Part shown: positions 54,750-63,203 of the stretch, in pieces
Layout of the letters: every line of letters begins with the position of its first letter
Position numbering within the stretch: the stretch's first letter is position 1
Assembly (NCBI RefSeq): GCF_038630985.1
Contig: NZ_CP152049.1
Location: 934,001-998,000 of the forward strand
Direction of reading: 5' to 3'
Length of the DNA stretch: 64,000 nucleotides
Source: Paenibacillus sp. FSL H8-0548
GTDB lineage: Bacteria > Bacillota > Bacilli > Paenibacillales > Paenibacillaceae
The notes under the pieces: generated by a model
What the model was told of the DNA's origin: nothing
Seen by the model: only the letters and a program-made list of their open reading frames with translations
The model's database searches: none
Position numbers and translations under genes: made by a program

Positions 54750-56140
54750 AAAGCGTTCAAACGAGAATGGTGTGGAGCTATTTGCTCCTCATTGTACTTG
54801 TTGTCAGCGTACTTGGTGGTGTATTCGCTGCTTTGATGTGGAACTACTACTATGGAAGCGCTCAGAGCTCGGTCAGGCAAAGAGCAGAGTCTGCCCTGAC
54901 GCTGCATAGCCGTTCTCTTTCCTCGCTTACGGTACAGGATCAAGGCGATTATATGCTTCAATATATGGTGGAGAGCGGAATCAGGCTGCAGCTGCTTGAT
55001 AGTACAGGCCAAATTCGCATTGATTCTGATGGTTTTGCGCCGAAAATTCATTACACGACAGCTGACGTGAAGGCAGCTACAGGGGGCACGACCGGCAGCT
55101 GGAGAGGAATCGATCCTTATTATGGCGAGCGGGTTATGACCGTGACCATTCCACTCTGGAATGAGACACGTGTCGTGTCCATGCTGCGTTATTCTGCGTC
55201 CCTTAACCAGGTGGATGCGATGGTCGGCACACTTATCCGAATGGCCGCAGCAGTCGGCATCGGTGTCGTGCTGCTGTTTCTAGGTCTAAGCCTGTTTCTT
55301 GCACAGCGTATAGTGAAGCCCATTCGCGAGTTGACTAGGGCAGCGCGCTATATGGCTGAGGGGGACTGGACGCGTCGTGCTAGTCAACGCAATGATGATG
55401 AAATTGGACAGCTCGCGGAAACCTTTAATGCAATGGTTATCGAGCTTAGCAAGCGGGAGAAGCTGAAGGACGATTTTATTTCTTCAATTTCACATGAGCT
55501 CCGAACGCCTTTAACCTCGATCAAGGGGTGGAGCGAAACGCTTAAGGAAAGCGAGCCTGGCGAGGATGACGAAGAAGTTAAACTGGGGCTGTCGATCATT
55601 AGCAAGGAAACAGAACGGTTATCCGGGCTTGTTGAGGATTTGCTGGATTTCTCGAAGCTGTCTGCAAGGACGATGGAGCTGAACCGCGAGGTGCTTGATT
55701 TTAACGGCCCTATTAAAGAGACGGTAAATCAGCTAGCGGTGCGCGAGGAGCATACACGAGTACGTATATTGGCCACCTATGGAAAAAGCCCGATCGTCGT
55801 GCGCGGAGATGCGAATCGTATGAAGCAGGTTATTATCAATTTGATTGACAATGCGATCAAATTTACGCCTGCAGGCGGCACGGTACGAGTGGCTACTGCG
55901 ACTGAGCAGGACAACGCTATGCTTACTGTAGCCGATACTGGCTGTGGAATTGAGGCTGAGGATCTACCGCATGTTACCGAAAAGTTTTATAAGGCTAATA
56001 CCGTTCTAGGCGGCTCAGGTCTTGGACTCGCTATTTGCAAGGAAATTATAGAGCTCCACGGCGGTCAGCTTACGATTGACAGTGAACGTGGAGCCGGTAC
56101 AATCGTGACGATTAAGATACCGCTTCTGCATGAGGGCTAA
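54746..56140 (+). CDS. membrane sensor histidine kinase
   Basis: 464 aa. Two membrane segments (about 10-32 and 165-188) flank an extracellular sensor domain. HAMP (IVKPIRELTRAARYMAEGDW), HisKA with the phospho-accepting His in SISHELRTPLTSIKG, then the ATPase with N-box (NLIDNAIKFTP), G1 (VADTGCGI) and G2 (GGSGLGLAICKEI). The start at 54746 overlaps the regulator stop by ATGA. Cognate partner of the upstream regulator; signal unknown. Confidence 0.94.
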   Translation: MKSVQTRMVWSYLLLIVLVVSVLGGVFAALMWNYYYGSAQSSVRQRAESALTLHSRSLSSLTVQDQGDYMLQYMVESGIRLQLLDSTGQIRIDSDGFAPKIHYTTADVKAATGGTTGSWRGIDPYYGERVMTVTIPLWNETRVVSMLRYSASLNQVDAMVGTLIRMAAAVGIGVVLLFLGLSLFLAQRIVKPIRELTRAARYMAEGDWTRRASQRNDDEIGQLAETFNAMVIELSKREKLKDDFISSISHELRTPLTSIKGWSETLKESEPGEDDEEVKLGLSIISKETERLSGLVEDLLDFSKLSARTMELNREVLDFNGPIKETVNQLAVREEHTRVRILATYGKSPIVVRGDANRMKQVIINLIDNAIKFTPAGGTVRVATATEQDNAMLTVADTGCGIEAEDLPHVTEKFYKANTVLGGSGLGLAICKEIIELHGGQLTIDSERGAGTIVTIKIPLLHEG

Positions 56141-56173
56141 TTCATAGCCACTGCTTTGGGGTGGTCTTAGTCG

Positions 56174-56293
56174 TCATTCTTTGTAGAAGAGAAGCTTGCG
56201 GTTTGCAATTACATAAATAATGGCGACGACGATACCTAAAATAAGCAAGAAGGACAACCAATGCTCCTTCAGCCATTCCATCCATAAAGGCAT
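56174..56293 (-). CDS. 39-aa single-span membrane protein
   Basis: Starts MPLWMEWLKEHWLSF and continues with one hydrophobic helix (LLILGIVVAIIYVIA) and a basic end (NRKLLFYKE). AAGGAGG lies six bases upstream of the ATG at 56293, so translation is likely. Longer frames at the same place extend through the binding site and look spurious. It is isolated, lying between the kinase and hydrolase genes. I know no family; similar tiny membrane proteins often bind larger membrane complexes. Confidence 0.6.
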   Translation of the reverse strand: MPLWMEWLKEHWLSFLLILGIVVAIIYVIANRKLLFYKE

Positions 56294-56477
56294 AAAGAAC
56301 CTCCTTAAAGCATGTGGTGGAAGCAAAGTACTGCTTCGGATTAAAAGTAGTATGTCCCGATGTGACGGCAAAATACCGATTGACAGCGTGCAAGCAGTGA
56401 TGATATTATGATCTTAATATTAATCCATAGTATACAGGTAGGAATTATTATATATAAGCGATCAGGAGGTTGTCAGG

Positions 56478-57299
56478 ATGGAAAAGCATTTGACGTTGCG
56501 ACATAACGAGCTGGAGCTGGCAGCAACACTACATTACCCTACAGATGGAAGCAAAAACAATTCTGAGAAGAAACAAGCGATTATTATATGCCACGGATTT
56601 GTTGGTTCCCGTATTGGAGTAGATCGATTGTTTGTGAAAACGGCTCGGGCGCTTGCAGCGCAAGGCTCTTACGTTCTGCGCTTTGATTATGGCGGCTGCG
56701 GAGAGAGCGGCGGGGATTACGGCTCTCTCGGCTTCGATTCCATGGTTGATCAGACAAGAAGCGCGATAGATTATGTAGCAAGCATGGAATGTGTAGATCC
56801 TCTCCGTATCGTCTTGCTTGGCCATAGCCTGGGTGGAGCCGTTGCTATTATGACGGCAGTGAAGGACAAACGTGCGAAGCGATTAGTGCTCTGGTCGCCA
56901 GTTGCCTATCCATTTAATGATATTGTTCGTATTGTTGGGCGCAACAGCTATGATACTGCGGTCACTGCTGGCAGCTCCGACTATCAAGGCTACACGCTGC
57001 AGCAAGTGTTCTTCGAATCGCTGCTTCAGCATCAGCCGTTCCAAGCGGCGACAAAGTTTGGCGGGGAGGTGCTGCTTGTACACGGTACGAGTGACGAGCT
57101 CATTCCTGTCGATTACAGCTTTCTATATCAAAAGGTATTCTGGACCCGCAACGAGGGTTTATGCGATAAAGAAATTATTTTTCAGGCTAATCATACGTAC
57201 TCATCGCGCGAGCATCAGGAAGAAGCGATACGTTTAACGTCAGTTTGGCTGAACGGTCTCGATAAGCAGCAGGAGGATTGGCACAACTGGAGTATTTAA
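56478..57299 (+). CDS. alpha/beta hydrolase
   Basis: 273 aa cytoplasmic hydrolase. Oxyanion-region HGFVGSRIGVDRL, nucleophile elbow GHSLGGAVA with Ser near residue 120, acid in HGTSDELIPVDYS, and histidine in ANHTYSSREHQ. The DYGGCGESGG loop is common in acyl esterases of this family. The true substrate is unknown. AGGAGG precedes the ATG. Stand-alone unit. Confidence 0.92.
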   Translation: MEKHLTLRHNELELAATLHYPTDGSKNNSEKKQAIIICHGFVGSRIGVDRLFVKTARALAAQGSYVLRFDYGGCGESGGDYGSLGFDSMVDQTRSAIDYVASMECVDPLRIVLLGHSLGGAVAIMTAVKDKRAKRLVLWSPVAYPFNDIVRIVGRNSYDTAVTAGSSDYQGYTLQQVFFESLLQHQPFQAATKFGGEVLLVHGTSDELIPVDYSFLYQKVFWTRNEGLCDKEIIFQANHTYSSREHQEEAIRLTSVWLNGLDKQQEDWHNWSI

Positions 57300-57313
57300 G
57301 CTGAACAAGCAAT

Positions 57314-57352
57314 GAAGGAAGGAGTCTTTTTGTGAAAAGACTCCTTCCCTTT
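57314..57352. terminator. bidirectional terminator
   Basis: GAAGGAGTCTTTT and AAAAGACTCCTTC stem, shared by the alpha/beta hydrolase and the minus-strand ger operon. Confidence 0.85.
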
Positions 57353-58511
57353 ATTCGGCCTGACGCTTGAATTTTCCGTTGTATGGAATATTCACTTGGA
57401 TATCGATCGACTTAATCGAGTTTGAGTTGATAACTAGCTGCTTGCCGTTATTGGAGAGTTTTTTCCATAGTACAGGCTGCTTGAGCCGCAGCACATGCCC
57501 AAGCTCAAAGAGATCAACCCCGATTTTCAGCCCCTCCTTGTACGTATCCATGATTTCCTTCTTGATTAATTCCTCTGCAATTTGAGTTGTTTCTTTATAA
57601 GGGGTGTCTATTAAATATTCAAACATTCCCGCCTTATATTTCGCCTTGATGTGAAAGAGAGCCTCTTGACCGCTGACGGTGGGTATAATTTTGACATCCA
57701 GGCTCCGAAGGCTAAGCTCAGCATAGATCTTACCATCTTTCTTAACGACAAGAGGCGATGAATTCATATTCGGGACGAGCCAATGGTATCCAGCTAGCTT
57801 AGCGCGCGGTATGAAGCCCTTTGCCTGTTCACCGTACTCGAAAAATGCACCATTGATCATCAGCATCGGCATCTTTGTGTCACTTTCCGCCCATTGGACA
57901 GAATTAATGCCAAGGCTGGGCAAATAGGATGTTGCTGAGGTTTCTTTGGATTTAGCTATATATTTAAAAAACAAGACGGGCGGAAAGAGTGAGCTCTGTT
58001 TATAGTTGCCCGTGGGGTCATGGATGATGGAGGCTAAAGGCGAAAGCTTGAAAAAAGGTGTTGTGGCCAGCACCTTCTCCATAGGCGAGCGAGTGCCGTA
58101 TATCCATGCATTATACCGAATTTCGGGGTAGCGATTGATCATATCCGATATTTTCGCTCCATGGGCATAGACTGCGGCCTCGGAAAGAATGATAGCGGAG
58201 ACATGCCCCCATGAGATCCGATATTGTGCCGTTTTATACAAATCGGTAATGGCAGAAACTAAAGTTTCCCCTTTGCCCTTGCCGACCCATACGATTGCTT
58301 TTTCATTTGCCTTGCCTCCTGCTTCTGACTTCGCTATATTGGAAAAGTCAAGAAGCTGCACATAAATGATAAATTTATTATCTTTATAATCGATACCAAT
58401 CGCCTTTGCATAGCTGGCGTTCTGTACCTCTGTTGCGCTCCAGCAGCCGGTTATGGTCATGCAAACACCAACGGCAACTACCAGGGATAGTAAACGTGAT
58501 AGCTGGATCAT
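57351..58511 (-). CDS. Ger(x)C-family spore germination lipoprotein
   Basis: 386 aa. Signal peptide with lipobox ITGC near residue 23 (GCW followed by SATEVQ is typical). The Ger(x)C fold follows, with IGIDYKDNKFIIYVQLLDFSNIAK and the VWVGKGKGETLVSAI block; the C-terminal domain ends with KSIDIQVNIPYNGKF. It is the C-type subunit of a germinant receptor complex on the spore inner membrane. Overlaps the gerA-type gene by four bases and is last in the operon. Confidence 0.95.
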   Translation of the reverse strand: MIQLSRLLSLVVAVGVCMTITGCWSATEVQNASYAKAIGIDYKDNKFIIYVQLLDFSNIAKSEAGGKANEKAIVWVGKGKGETLVSAITDLYKTAQYRISWGHVSAIILSEAAVYAHGAKISDMINRYPEIRYNAWIYGTRSPMEKVLATTPFFKLSPLASIIHDPTGNYKQSSLFPPVLFFKYIAKSKETSATSYLPSLGINSVQWAESDTKMPMLMINGAFFEYGEQAKGFIPRAKLAGYHWLVPNMNSSPLVVKKDGKIYAELSLRSLDVKIIPTVSGQEALFHIKAKYKAGMFEYLIDTPYKETTQIAEELIKKEIMDTYKEGLKIGVDLFELGHVLRLKQPVLWKKLSNNGKQLVINSNSIKSIDIQVNIPYNGKFKRQAE

Positions 58512-60007
58512 GGGCGGCTCCCATCCTTTCTGGGTTTTTGCGTATGTAGGTAATCAGGCCTGCGCTTGTTCCACCGAAAAGGAATTTTTAATAGGGAAAC
58601 GACAAGCTGCCTCAAATTAAGTGGCGACAAGGGTGCCAAGTAGGGAATGCCGAATGATTGTATGGAGGATAAATAAATCACAAATAAAATGATCGATAAA
58701 ATAAACCCGTACATTCCAAGCGTAGCTGCCATAAAGAAAGAGGCAAAACGTAGTAATATGGTTGTGCTTGTAAGGACTTGATTGACCAGTGTGGAGCTGC
58801 TGACAACGGTTATCGCTGTAACAACAATCATTAAGGGAGAAATCATGCCAGCTCGAATAGCGGCATCACCAATAATTAGCCCCCCCACAACCGTCAGTGT
58901 TTGCCCAATTGAGCTTGGTAGGCGCACGCCAGCCTCTCGGAACAGCTCCATCAAGCACATAATAAAAAACATCTCAAGTGAGGACTCCATCGGTAGTCCA
59001 TGTCTCCCCGATGATATGGTCGCGAGCAGAGGGAATGGTATTTGATCCGTATGAAAAACCGTAAGCGCGATATAAAAGCCTGGCAAAAAAATAGTTGTCA
59101 GCAATCCGGCAAAACGCAGGATGCGTCCAATGTTAACGGACAATGGGGGGAAATAGGCGTCTTCCGGTGATTTCATAAGCAAAAATAAGTTAATTGGTGC
59201 AATGATGCAGGTCGGATTTCCATCCACTAAAATGATAAAACGACCGTTCATCAGGCAATCGACTGCAAAATCTGGCCGTCCAGTGTAATCGGTAAGAGGA
59301 AATAACATGATAGGCGAGGGAGAGAGCAGCTCCTCAAGCTGTCCAGTTGAAATAAGCTTCTCTACATCGATGCTAGAGAGCTTATGTCGAACAAGTTTAA
59401 TCGTCTCGGTATCAGCAATATCTTCAATGTAGAGCAGCGCTGTCTTGGTTAAGGTTCTAGAACCGATCGTGAAATATTGACAGGCTAATGTGTCGGTGCG
59501 AAGCCGTTTTCGGATAAGTGCAATGTTAACTGAGATATGCTCAACAAAGCCGTCCTTTGGACCGCGTATCGATACCTCCGAAGTTGATTCATTAGGCTCA
59601 CGGCTAGGAAGATTAGCAATATCTACGGTCCATAGCATTTGAAGGGATGGCAAACAGAAGATCATAAAACCTTCAAAGACAAAGGAAGCAAGCTTTTTGC
59701 GGTCGATCAGCTGACTATTTGAATCATGGGCGTTCCATTGCAAATTAGCGCTGCGCTGTACATCCTCCCGTCGTTTGAAGCTGGTTTGCTCAAATACCTT
59801 GTCCAGCTCGGGCAGAATGACATCATTAATAATCGCAATATCTGTCATTCCGTTGCAATAGATAAATATGCCTTGAACAGCTGCGGACGGCGAGCCGAAC
59901 ATATGTGTAAAGACATGTACATCCTCAGCATTAGCAAACCAGCTGCGGAGCTTATGTTCATCCAAATAGATAGGTTTTTGGGTAGATTCATCCATCCTTG
60001 CTGTCAT
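58508..60007 (-). CDS. GerA-family spore germination protein
   Basis: 499 aa. An N-terminal soluble domain of about 290 residues (VSIRGPKDGFVEHISVNIALIRKRL and PIMLFPLTDYTGRPDFAVDCLMNGRFIILVDG) is followed by about five membrane segments. The A-type receptor subunit that sets germinant response. The start at 60007 was chosen because AAAGGAG lies ten bases upstream; longer upstream starts lie within the gerB-type gene. It overlaps the gerB-type gene by 20 nt. Confidence 0.95.
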   Translation of the reverse strand: MTARMDESTQKPIYLDEHKLRSWFANAEDVHVFTHMFGSPSAAVQGIFIYCNGMTDIAIINDVILPELDKVFEQTSFKRREDVQRSANLQWNAHDSNSQLIDRKKLASFVFEGFMIFCLPSLQMLWTVDIANLPSREPNESTSEVSIRGPKDGFVEHISVNIALIRKRLRTDTLACQYFTIGSRTLTKTALLYIEDIADTETIKLVRHKLSSIDVEKLISTGQLEELLSPSPIMLFPLTDYTGRPDFAVDCLMNGRFIILVDGNPTCIIAPINLFLLMKSPEDAYFPPLSVNIGRILRFAGLLTTIFLPGFYIALTVFHTDQIPFPLLATISSGRHGLPMESSLEMFFIMCLMELFREAGVRLPSSIGQTLTVVGGLIIGDAAIRAGMISPLMIVVTAITVVSSSTLVNQVLTSTTILLRFASFFMAATLGMYGFILSIILFVIYLSSIQSFGIPYLAPLSPLNLRQLVVSLLKIPFRWNKRRPDYLHTQKPRKDGSRP

Positions 60008-61103
60008 TAGTTTTAGGCTCCTTTCGTTTGCAGCTTCGAATGAGTACAGCGAATGCAAGTATAACGGTTAGCGTCAACACATAAATCGCTAATGCAGGAA
60101 AATGAACAGAAGCTAAGTATTGCAAGGTTTGATCGTCACGCCACGGATATAAAGATATGCTTGTCATACAAACAGATAGCACGGATAGGGTGACTAAGCG
60201 CTTAATAGGCGTGCGGACGTTTAGCAGATCTGTAATCAAATATAGGGAAATGGCAATTCTAGCGAAGGAGCCGCATAACCATTGATAGATGGACAGAAAG
60301 TCTACATGCTGCAGAAGCAGCCCCATGTTTACGATTCTCCATTGCTCAAAGGCGGTATGACGCTGCAGGGCCGCTTCCTGCGGTCCGAATTCTGTAATGG
60401 CTCCAATGGTTGGGCCGATGACCATGCCAAGCATGAACAAGGCTAGCAGGACAAGATGCCACCATCGTAGTTGTTTATTAAGCTGATGCTGATATAAGAG
60501 GAGGACCCATAGCTCCAGCAGCCCGGCGAGTGCATAAAACGTGCCTCTGCCGACGGGGAGCCAGCCGTTTTCGAAAATTGGGAACAAAAGATCGTAATCC
60601 TTATATTTAATATTTGCGATGGAAACGAAATAACCGAGAATGATCACTAAGGGAAGCAGAACGCTCGAAGTCAAAGCAATCGTCTTAAGTCCTTGATAAG
60701 CTGCTAGCAGAGACACAAGAATCGAAATGGCGATAACGACAAATATAGGGGTTTGCTGCATATAGGTAGAAACTGTCCACGCCGAGGTGTCAAAAAGTGT
60801 ATAGGTACCGGAAGTAAACAGCATGACGACTCCTGATATACGAAACGCCCACGCCGGAATGATGCCGAACTGTCTTTCAATCCAATCGGGCAGCCGCTCA
60901 CGGTTAAGTTTTTTTATAATGCCGAATAGGATGAGTATCCACAGTAAAAAAAACGGTGCTGTAAAAATGACGGATAGCCATGAATCACGCTGCGCCACGC
61001 CGAGAATCAGCGGAATAGACATCACATGAGACACTAAACCAGCGCTTAATAGTAGAATTGTAAAGGACGCCCATATACCGATAAGTCCGCTCCCTCTGCC
61101 CAT
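59988..61103 (-). CDS. GerB-family spore germination permease (GerAB/ArcD/ProY)
   Basis: 371 aa with about ten membrane segments, an APC-type fold. The B-type subunit is thought to bind small-molecule germinants. It is the first gene of the operon, so the order is B-A-C rather than the usual A-B-C. AGAGGG precedes the ATG. Upstream, TTGACA and TATAAA lie 19 nt apart near 61157-61187 on the minus strand; no clear sigma-G site was found. Confidence 0.94.
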   Translation of the reverse strand: MGRGSGLIGIWASFTILLLSAGLVSHVMSIPLILGVAQRDSWLSVIFTAPFFLLWILILFGIIKKLNRERLPDWIERQFGIIPAWAFRISGVVMLFTSGTYTLFDTSAWTVSTYMQQTPIFVVIAISILVSLLAAYQGLKTIALTSSVLLPLVIILGYFVSIANIKYKDYDLLFPIFENGWLPVGRGTFYALAGLLELWVLLLYQHQLNKQLRWWHLVLLALFMLGMVIGPTIGAITEFGPQEAALQRHTAFEQWRIVNMGLLLQHVDFLSIYQWLCGSFARIAISLYLITDLLNVRTPIKRLVTLSVLSVCMTSISLYPWRDDQTLQYLASVHFPALAIYVLTLTVILAFAVLIRSCKRKEPKTNDSKDG

Positions 61104-61272
61104 ATCAACACCCTCTTTCTAGTGGGAGATAAGGATAACATGTGCAATATATGGATTTTATATCCGAGAAAACAACTTTTTTGTCAAGACATCTAGCTTG
61201 AATTGTGTTTAAATGGAAGGTGAGTGTAAACGAATACAAGCTATACGTAGCGGTGGAAGGCAGGGCTAATGA

Positions 61273-62346
61273 ATGAATAAAAGAATCCGAATTTTGGCTG
61301 TTTCGCTGTTATTATCGCTCATACTATTCATAACGGCATGCAGCGGAGGTGACGGGGCAAATGAATCGCCGCAGCATTCTAATGAGACAATCGAACCATC
61401 AATGGAGACAGAATCAGTGACTGAGCCAACTCCCCTCCCCTACGATGCTCCTCTAACCGGACTTAAGCTTGAGCAAGCTGCAACCGCAAGACCGATTGTT
61501 GTCATGATTAACAATTTTGCGGCAGCCCGTCCACAGTCTGGGCTAACGAACGCTGATGTGATATGGGAAGTACTCGCCGAAGGCGGGATTACACGCTTAG
61601 TCGCAGTATTTCAAAGTACGAGTGCAGTGGCGGATACGATTGGACCGATTCGCAGCATCAGGCCTTATCTTATTGATATTGGGGACAGCTTCGGGGCGGT
61701 ACTCGCACATGCAGGAGCAAGCAACGATGGTTATGCCATCTTACAGCGGCAGGGCAAGCCTTATTTGGACGAGATCTCGAATGCGGGGAGTTATTTCTGG
61801 AGAAGCAAGGATCGGAAAGCGCCGCATAATCTCTATTCGAGCTTAGAGAAGCTTCGCGAGGGAGCTGAGAAGAAGAAGTACAGCATGGATAAGCAAGCTC
61901 TGCCGTATACGTTTGCAGAAACGGGTGTTGCAGAAATCGGCGTTCCAGCCAATGACATTACGATTAATTTTTTACTCAAAAATTATAATGTAGGCTACAA
62001 ATATGAATCAGCGACAGGCCTCTACAAACGTTCAATTGGTGATAATCCTCATATTGATCTGAACAATAACGAGCAGCTTTCAGCGACGAATTTAGTTGTC
62101 TTAGGCGCGGATCACCAAACACTTGATAACGAAGGGAGACTTGCTGTTGACCTTGACAAGGGCGGCAAGGCCATTCTCTTTCAAAGAGGGAAAGCGGTAG
62201 AGGCGGAGTGGGTTCGGGCTCCTGATGGAATGATTAGAATTGTAATTAATGGAGCTGAGGTTTCATTTGTGCCCGGAAAGACCTTCTTTCACATCGTGCC
62301 AAACAAGCCTACATTTGAGGGGCATGTTGTTTGGGTACAATTATAG
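61273..62346 (+). CDS. DUF3048 lipoprotein (YerB-like)
   Basis: 357 aa. Signal peptide with lipobox ITAC near residue 23, an acidic/threonine-rich linker, then the DUF3048 domain: RPIVVMINNFAAARPQSGLTNADVIWEVLAEGGITRLVAVFQ and IGPIRSIRPYLIDIG. Function is unknown; B. subtilis YerB is a putative lipoprotein. A start at 61273 is chosen because an overlapping upstream ATG stops at once. It is followed by a terminator. Confidence 0.92.
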   Translation: MNKRIRILAVSLLLSLILFITACSGGDGANESPQHSNETIEPSMETESVTEPTPLPYDAPLTGLKLEQAATARPIVVMINNFAAARPQSGLTNADVIWEVLAEGGITRLVAVFQSTSAVADTIGPIRSIRPYLIDIGDSFGAVLAHAGASNDGYAILQRQGKPYLDEISNAGSYFWRSKDRKAPHNLYSSLEKLREGAEKKKYSMDKQALPYTFAETGVAEIGVPANDITINFLLKNYNVGYKYESATGLYKRSIGDNPHIDLNNNEQLSATNLVVLGADHQTLDNEGRLAVDLDKGGKAILFQRGKAVEAEWVRAPDGMIRIVINGAEVSFVPGKTFFHIVPNKPTFEGHVVWVQL

Positions 62347-62401
62347 TTAATTGGAAACACTGTTAACAACGGTTAACGGATGAGCTTCCAAGGATAAAAG
62401 G

Positions 62402-62434
62402 ACGCAATCTTGTTACAAGATTGCGTTTTTTTTT
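62402..62434 (+). terminator. intrinsic terminator
   Basis: ACGCAATCTTG and CAAGATTGCGT with a three-base loop, followed by T9. Confidence 0.93.
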
Positions 62435-62460
62435 ATATTTTTTTTGAATTTTATTTTATT

Positions 62461-62499
62461 TTCATAAAACCTTTACATTCTCTTAACAATTCACATGTA
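62461..62499. promoter_or_regulatory. PhoP box upstream of the phosphate uptake genes
   Basis: TTCATA, TTTACA, TTAACA and CATGTA start at 62461, 62472, 62483 and 62494, an exact 11-bp period. B. subtilis PhoP binds TT(A/T)ACA repeats with 5-nt spacers. The middle two match best. TAAGAT at 62508-62513 may be the -10 element. Downstream genes encode phosphate import. Confidence 0.65.
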
Positions 62500-62567
62500 A
62501 ACTATGTTAAGATATTGTGGGCTCATCATACTACGCCTAAACATCAAGTCGAGTAAAGGGGATTACG

Positions 62568-63179
62568 ATGTTCAAGAAAAAGGATATTTTCTTTAAGACG
62601 TTCGAAGAGATGGCAGACGCTATCGTCGAGGCTGTTGAGTATTTCGCCAAAGGCCTTTCAGATTTATCGGACGTGTCGGCTTTTGCTAAAACGATGAAGG
62701 AATTCGAGAGCAGATGCGACAAACATGTGCACACGATTTTGAAGGAATTGAACAAAACGTTCATTACTCCAATCGAGCGCGAAGATATTATGGCCCTTAC
62801 ATCATCGCTTGATGATGTGCTTGACGGAATTGAAGCTTGTGCTTCCCGTTTTGAAATGTACAATATTCAGGAAAAGGATGAGTACATCACACTTTTCGGT
62901 GATATTCTCGTTCGATCTTCACACCAAATCAAGAAAGCAATCTACTTGCTGACACAGCGGAAGCTGCTTGCGATTCGTGAACCGAATATTGCGCTTAATG
63001 AGCTTGAGAATCAAGCTGATGATTTGCTTCGTGTTTGCATTAAGAGCTTGTTTACTAACGTTAGTGATCCGATTGAATTGATGAAACGCAAAGAGATATA
63101 CGAGATGCTGGAGCAAACGACCGACTACTGCGAAGATGTTGCTAATACGCTGGAATCGATCATTATGCGTAACAGCTAA
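62568..63179 (+). CDS. DUF47 family (PhoU-like) protein
   Basis: 203 aa, all helical, cytoplasmic. FKTFEEMADAIVEAVEYFAKGL and FITPIEREDIMALTSSLDDVLDGIEACASRFEMY are the DUF47 signature, related to PhoU. Members sit beside Pit transporters and are thought to modulate them. AAAGGGG lies ahead of the ATG at 62568. The pit gene starts 24 nt downstream, so the pair is an operon. Confidence 0.93.
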   Translation: MFKKKDIFFKTFEEMADAIVEAVEYFAKGLSDLSDVSAFAKTMKEFESRCDKHVHTILKELNKTFITPIEREDIMALTSSLDDVLDGIEACASRFEMYNIQEKDEYITLFGDILVRSSHQIKKAIYLLTQRKLLAIREPNIALNELENQADDLLRVCIKSLFTNVSDPIELMKRKEIYEMLEQTTDYCEDVANTLESIIMRNS

Positions 63180-63203
63180 TCTGATGAGTAGGAGTATTTC
63201 ACA

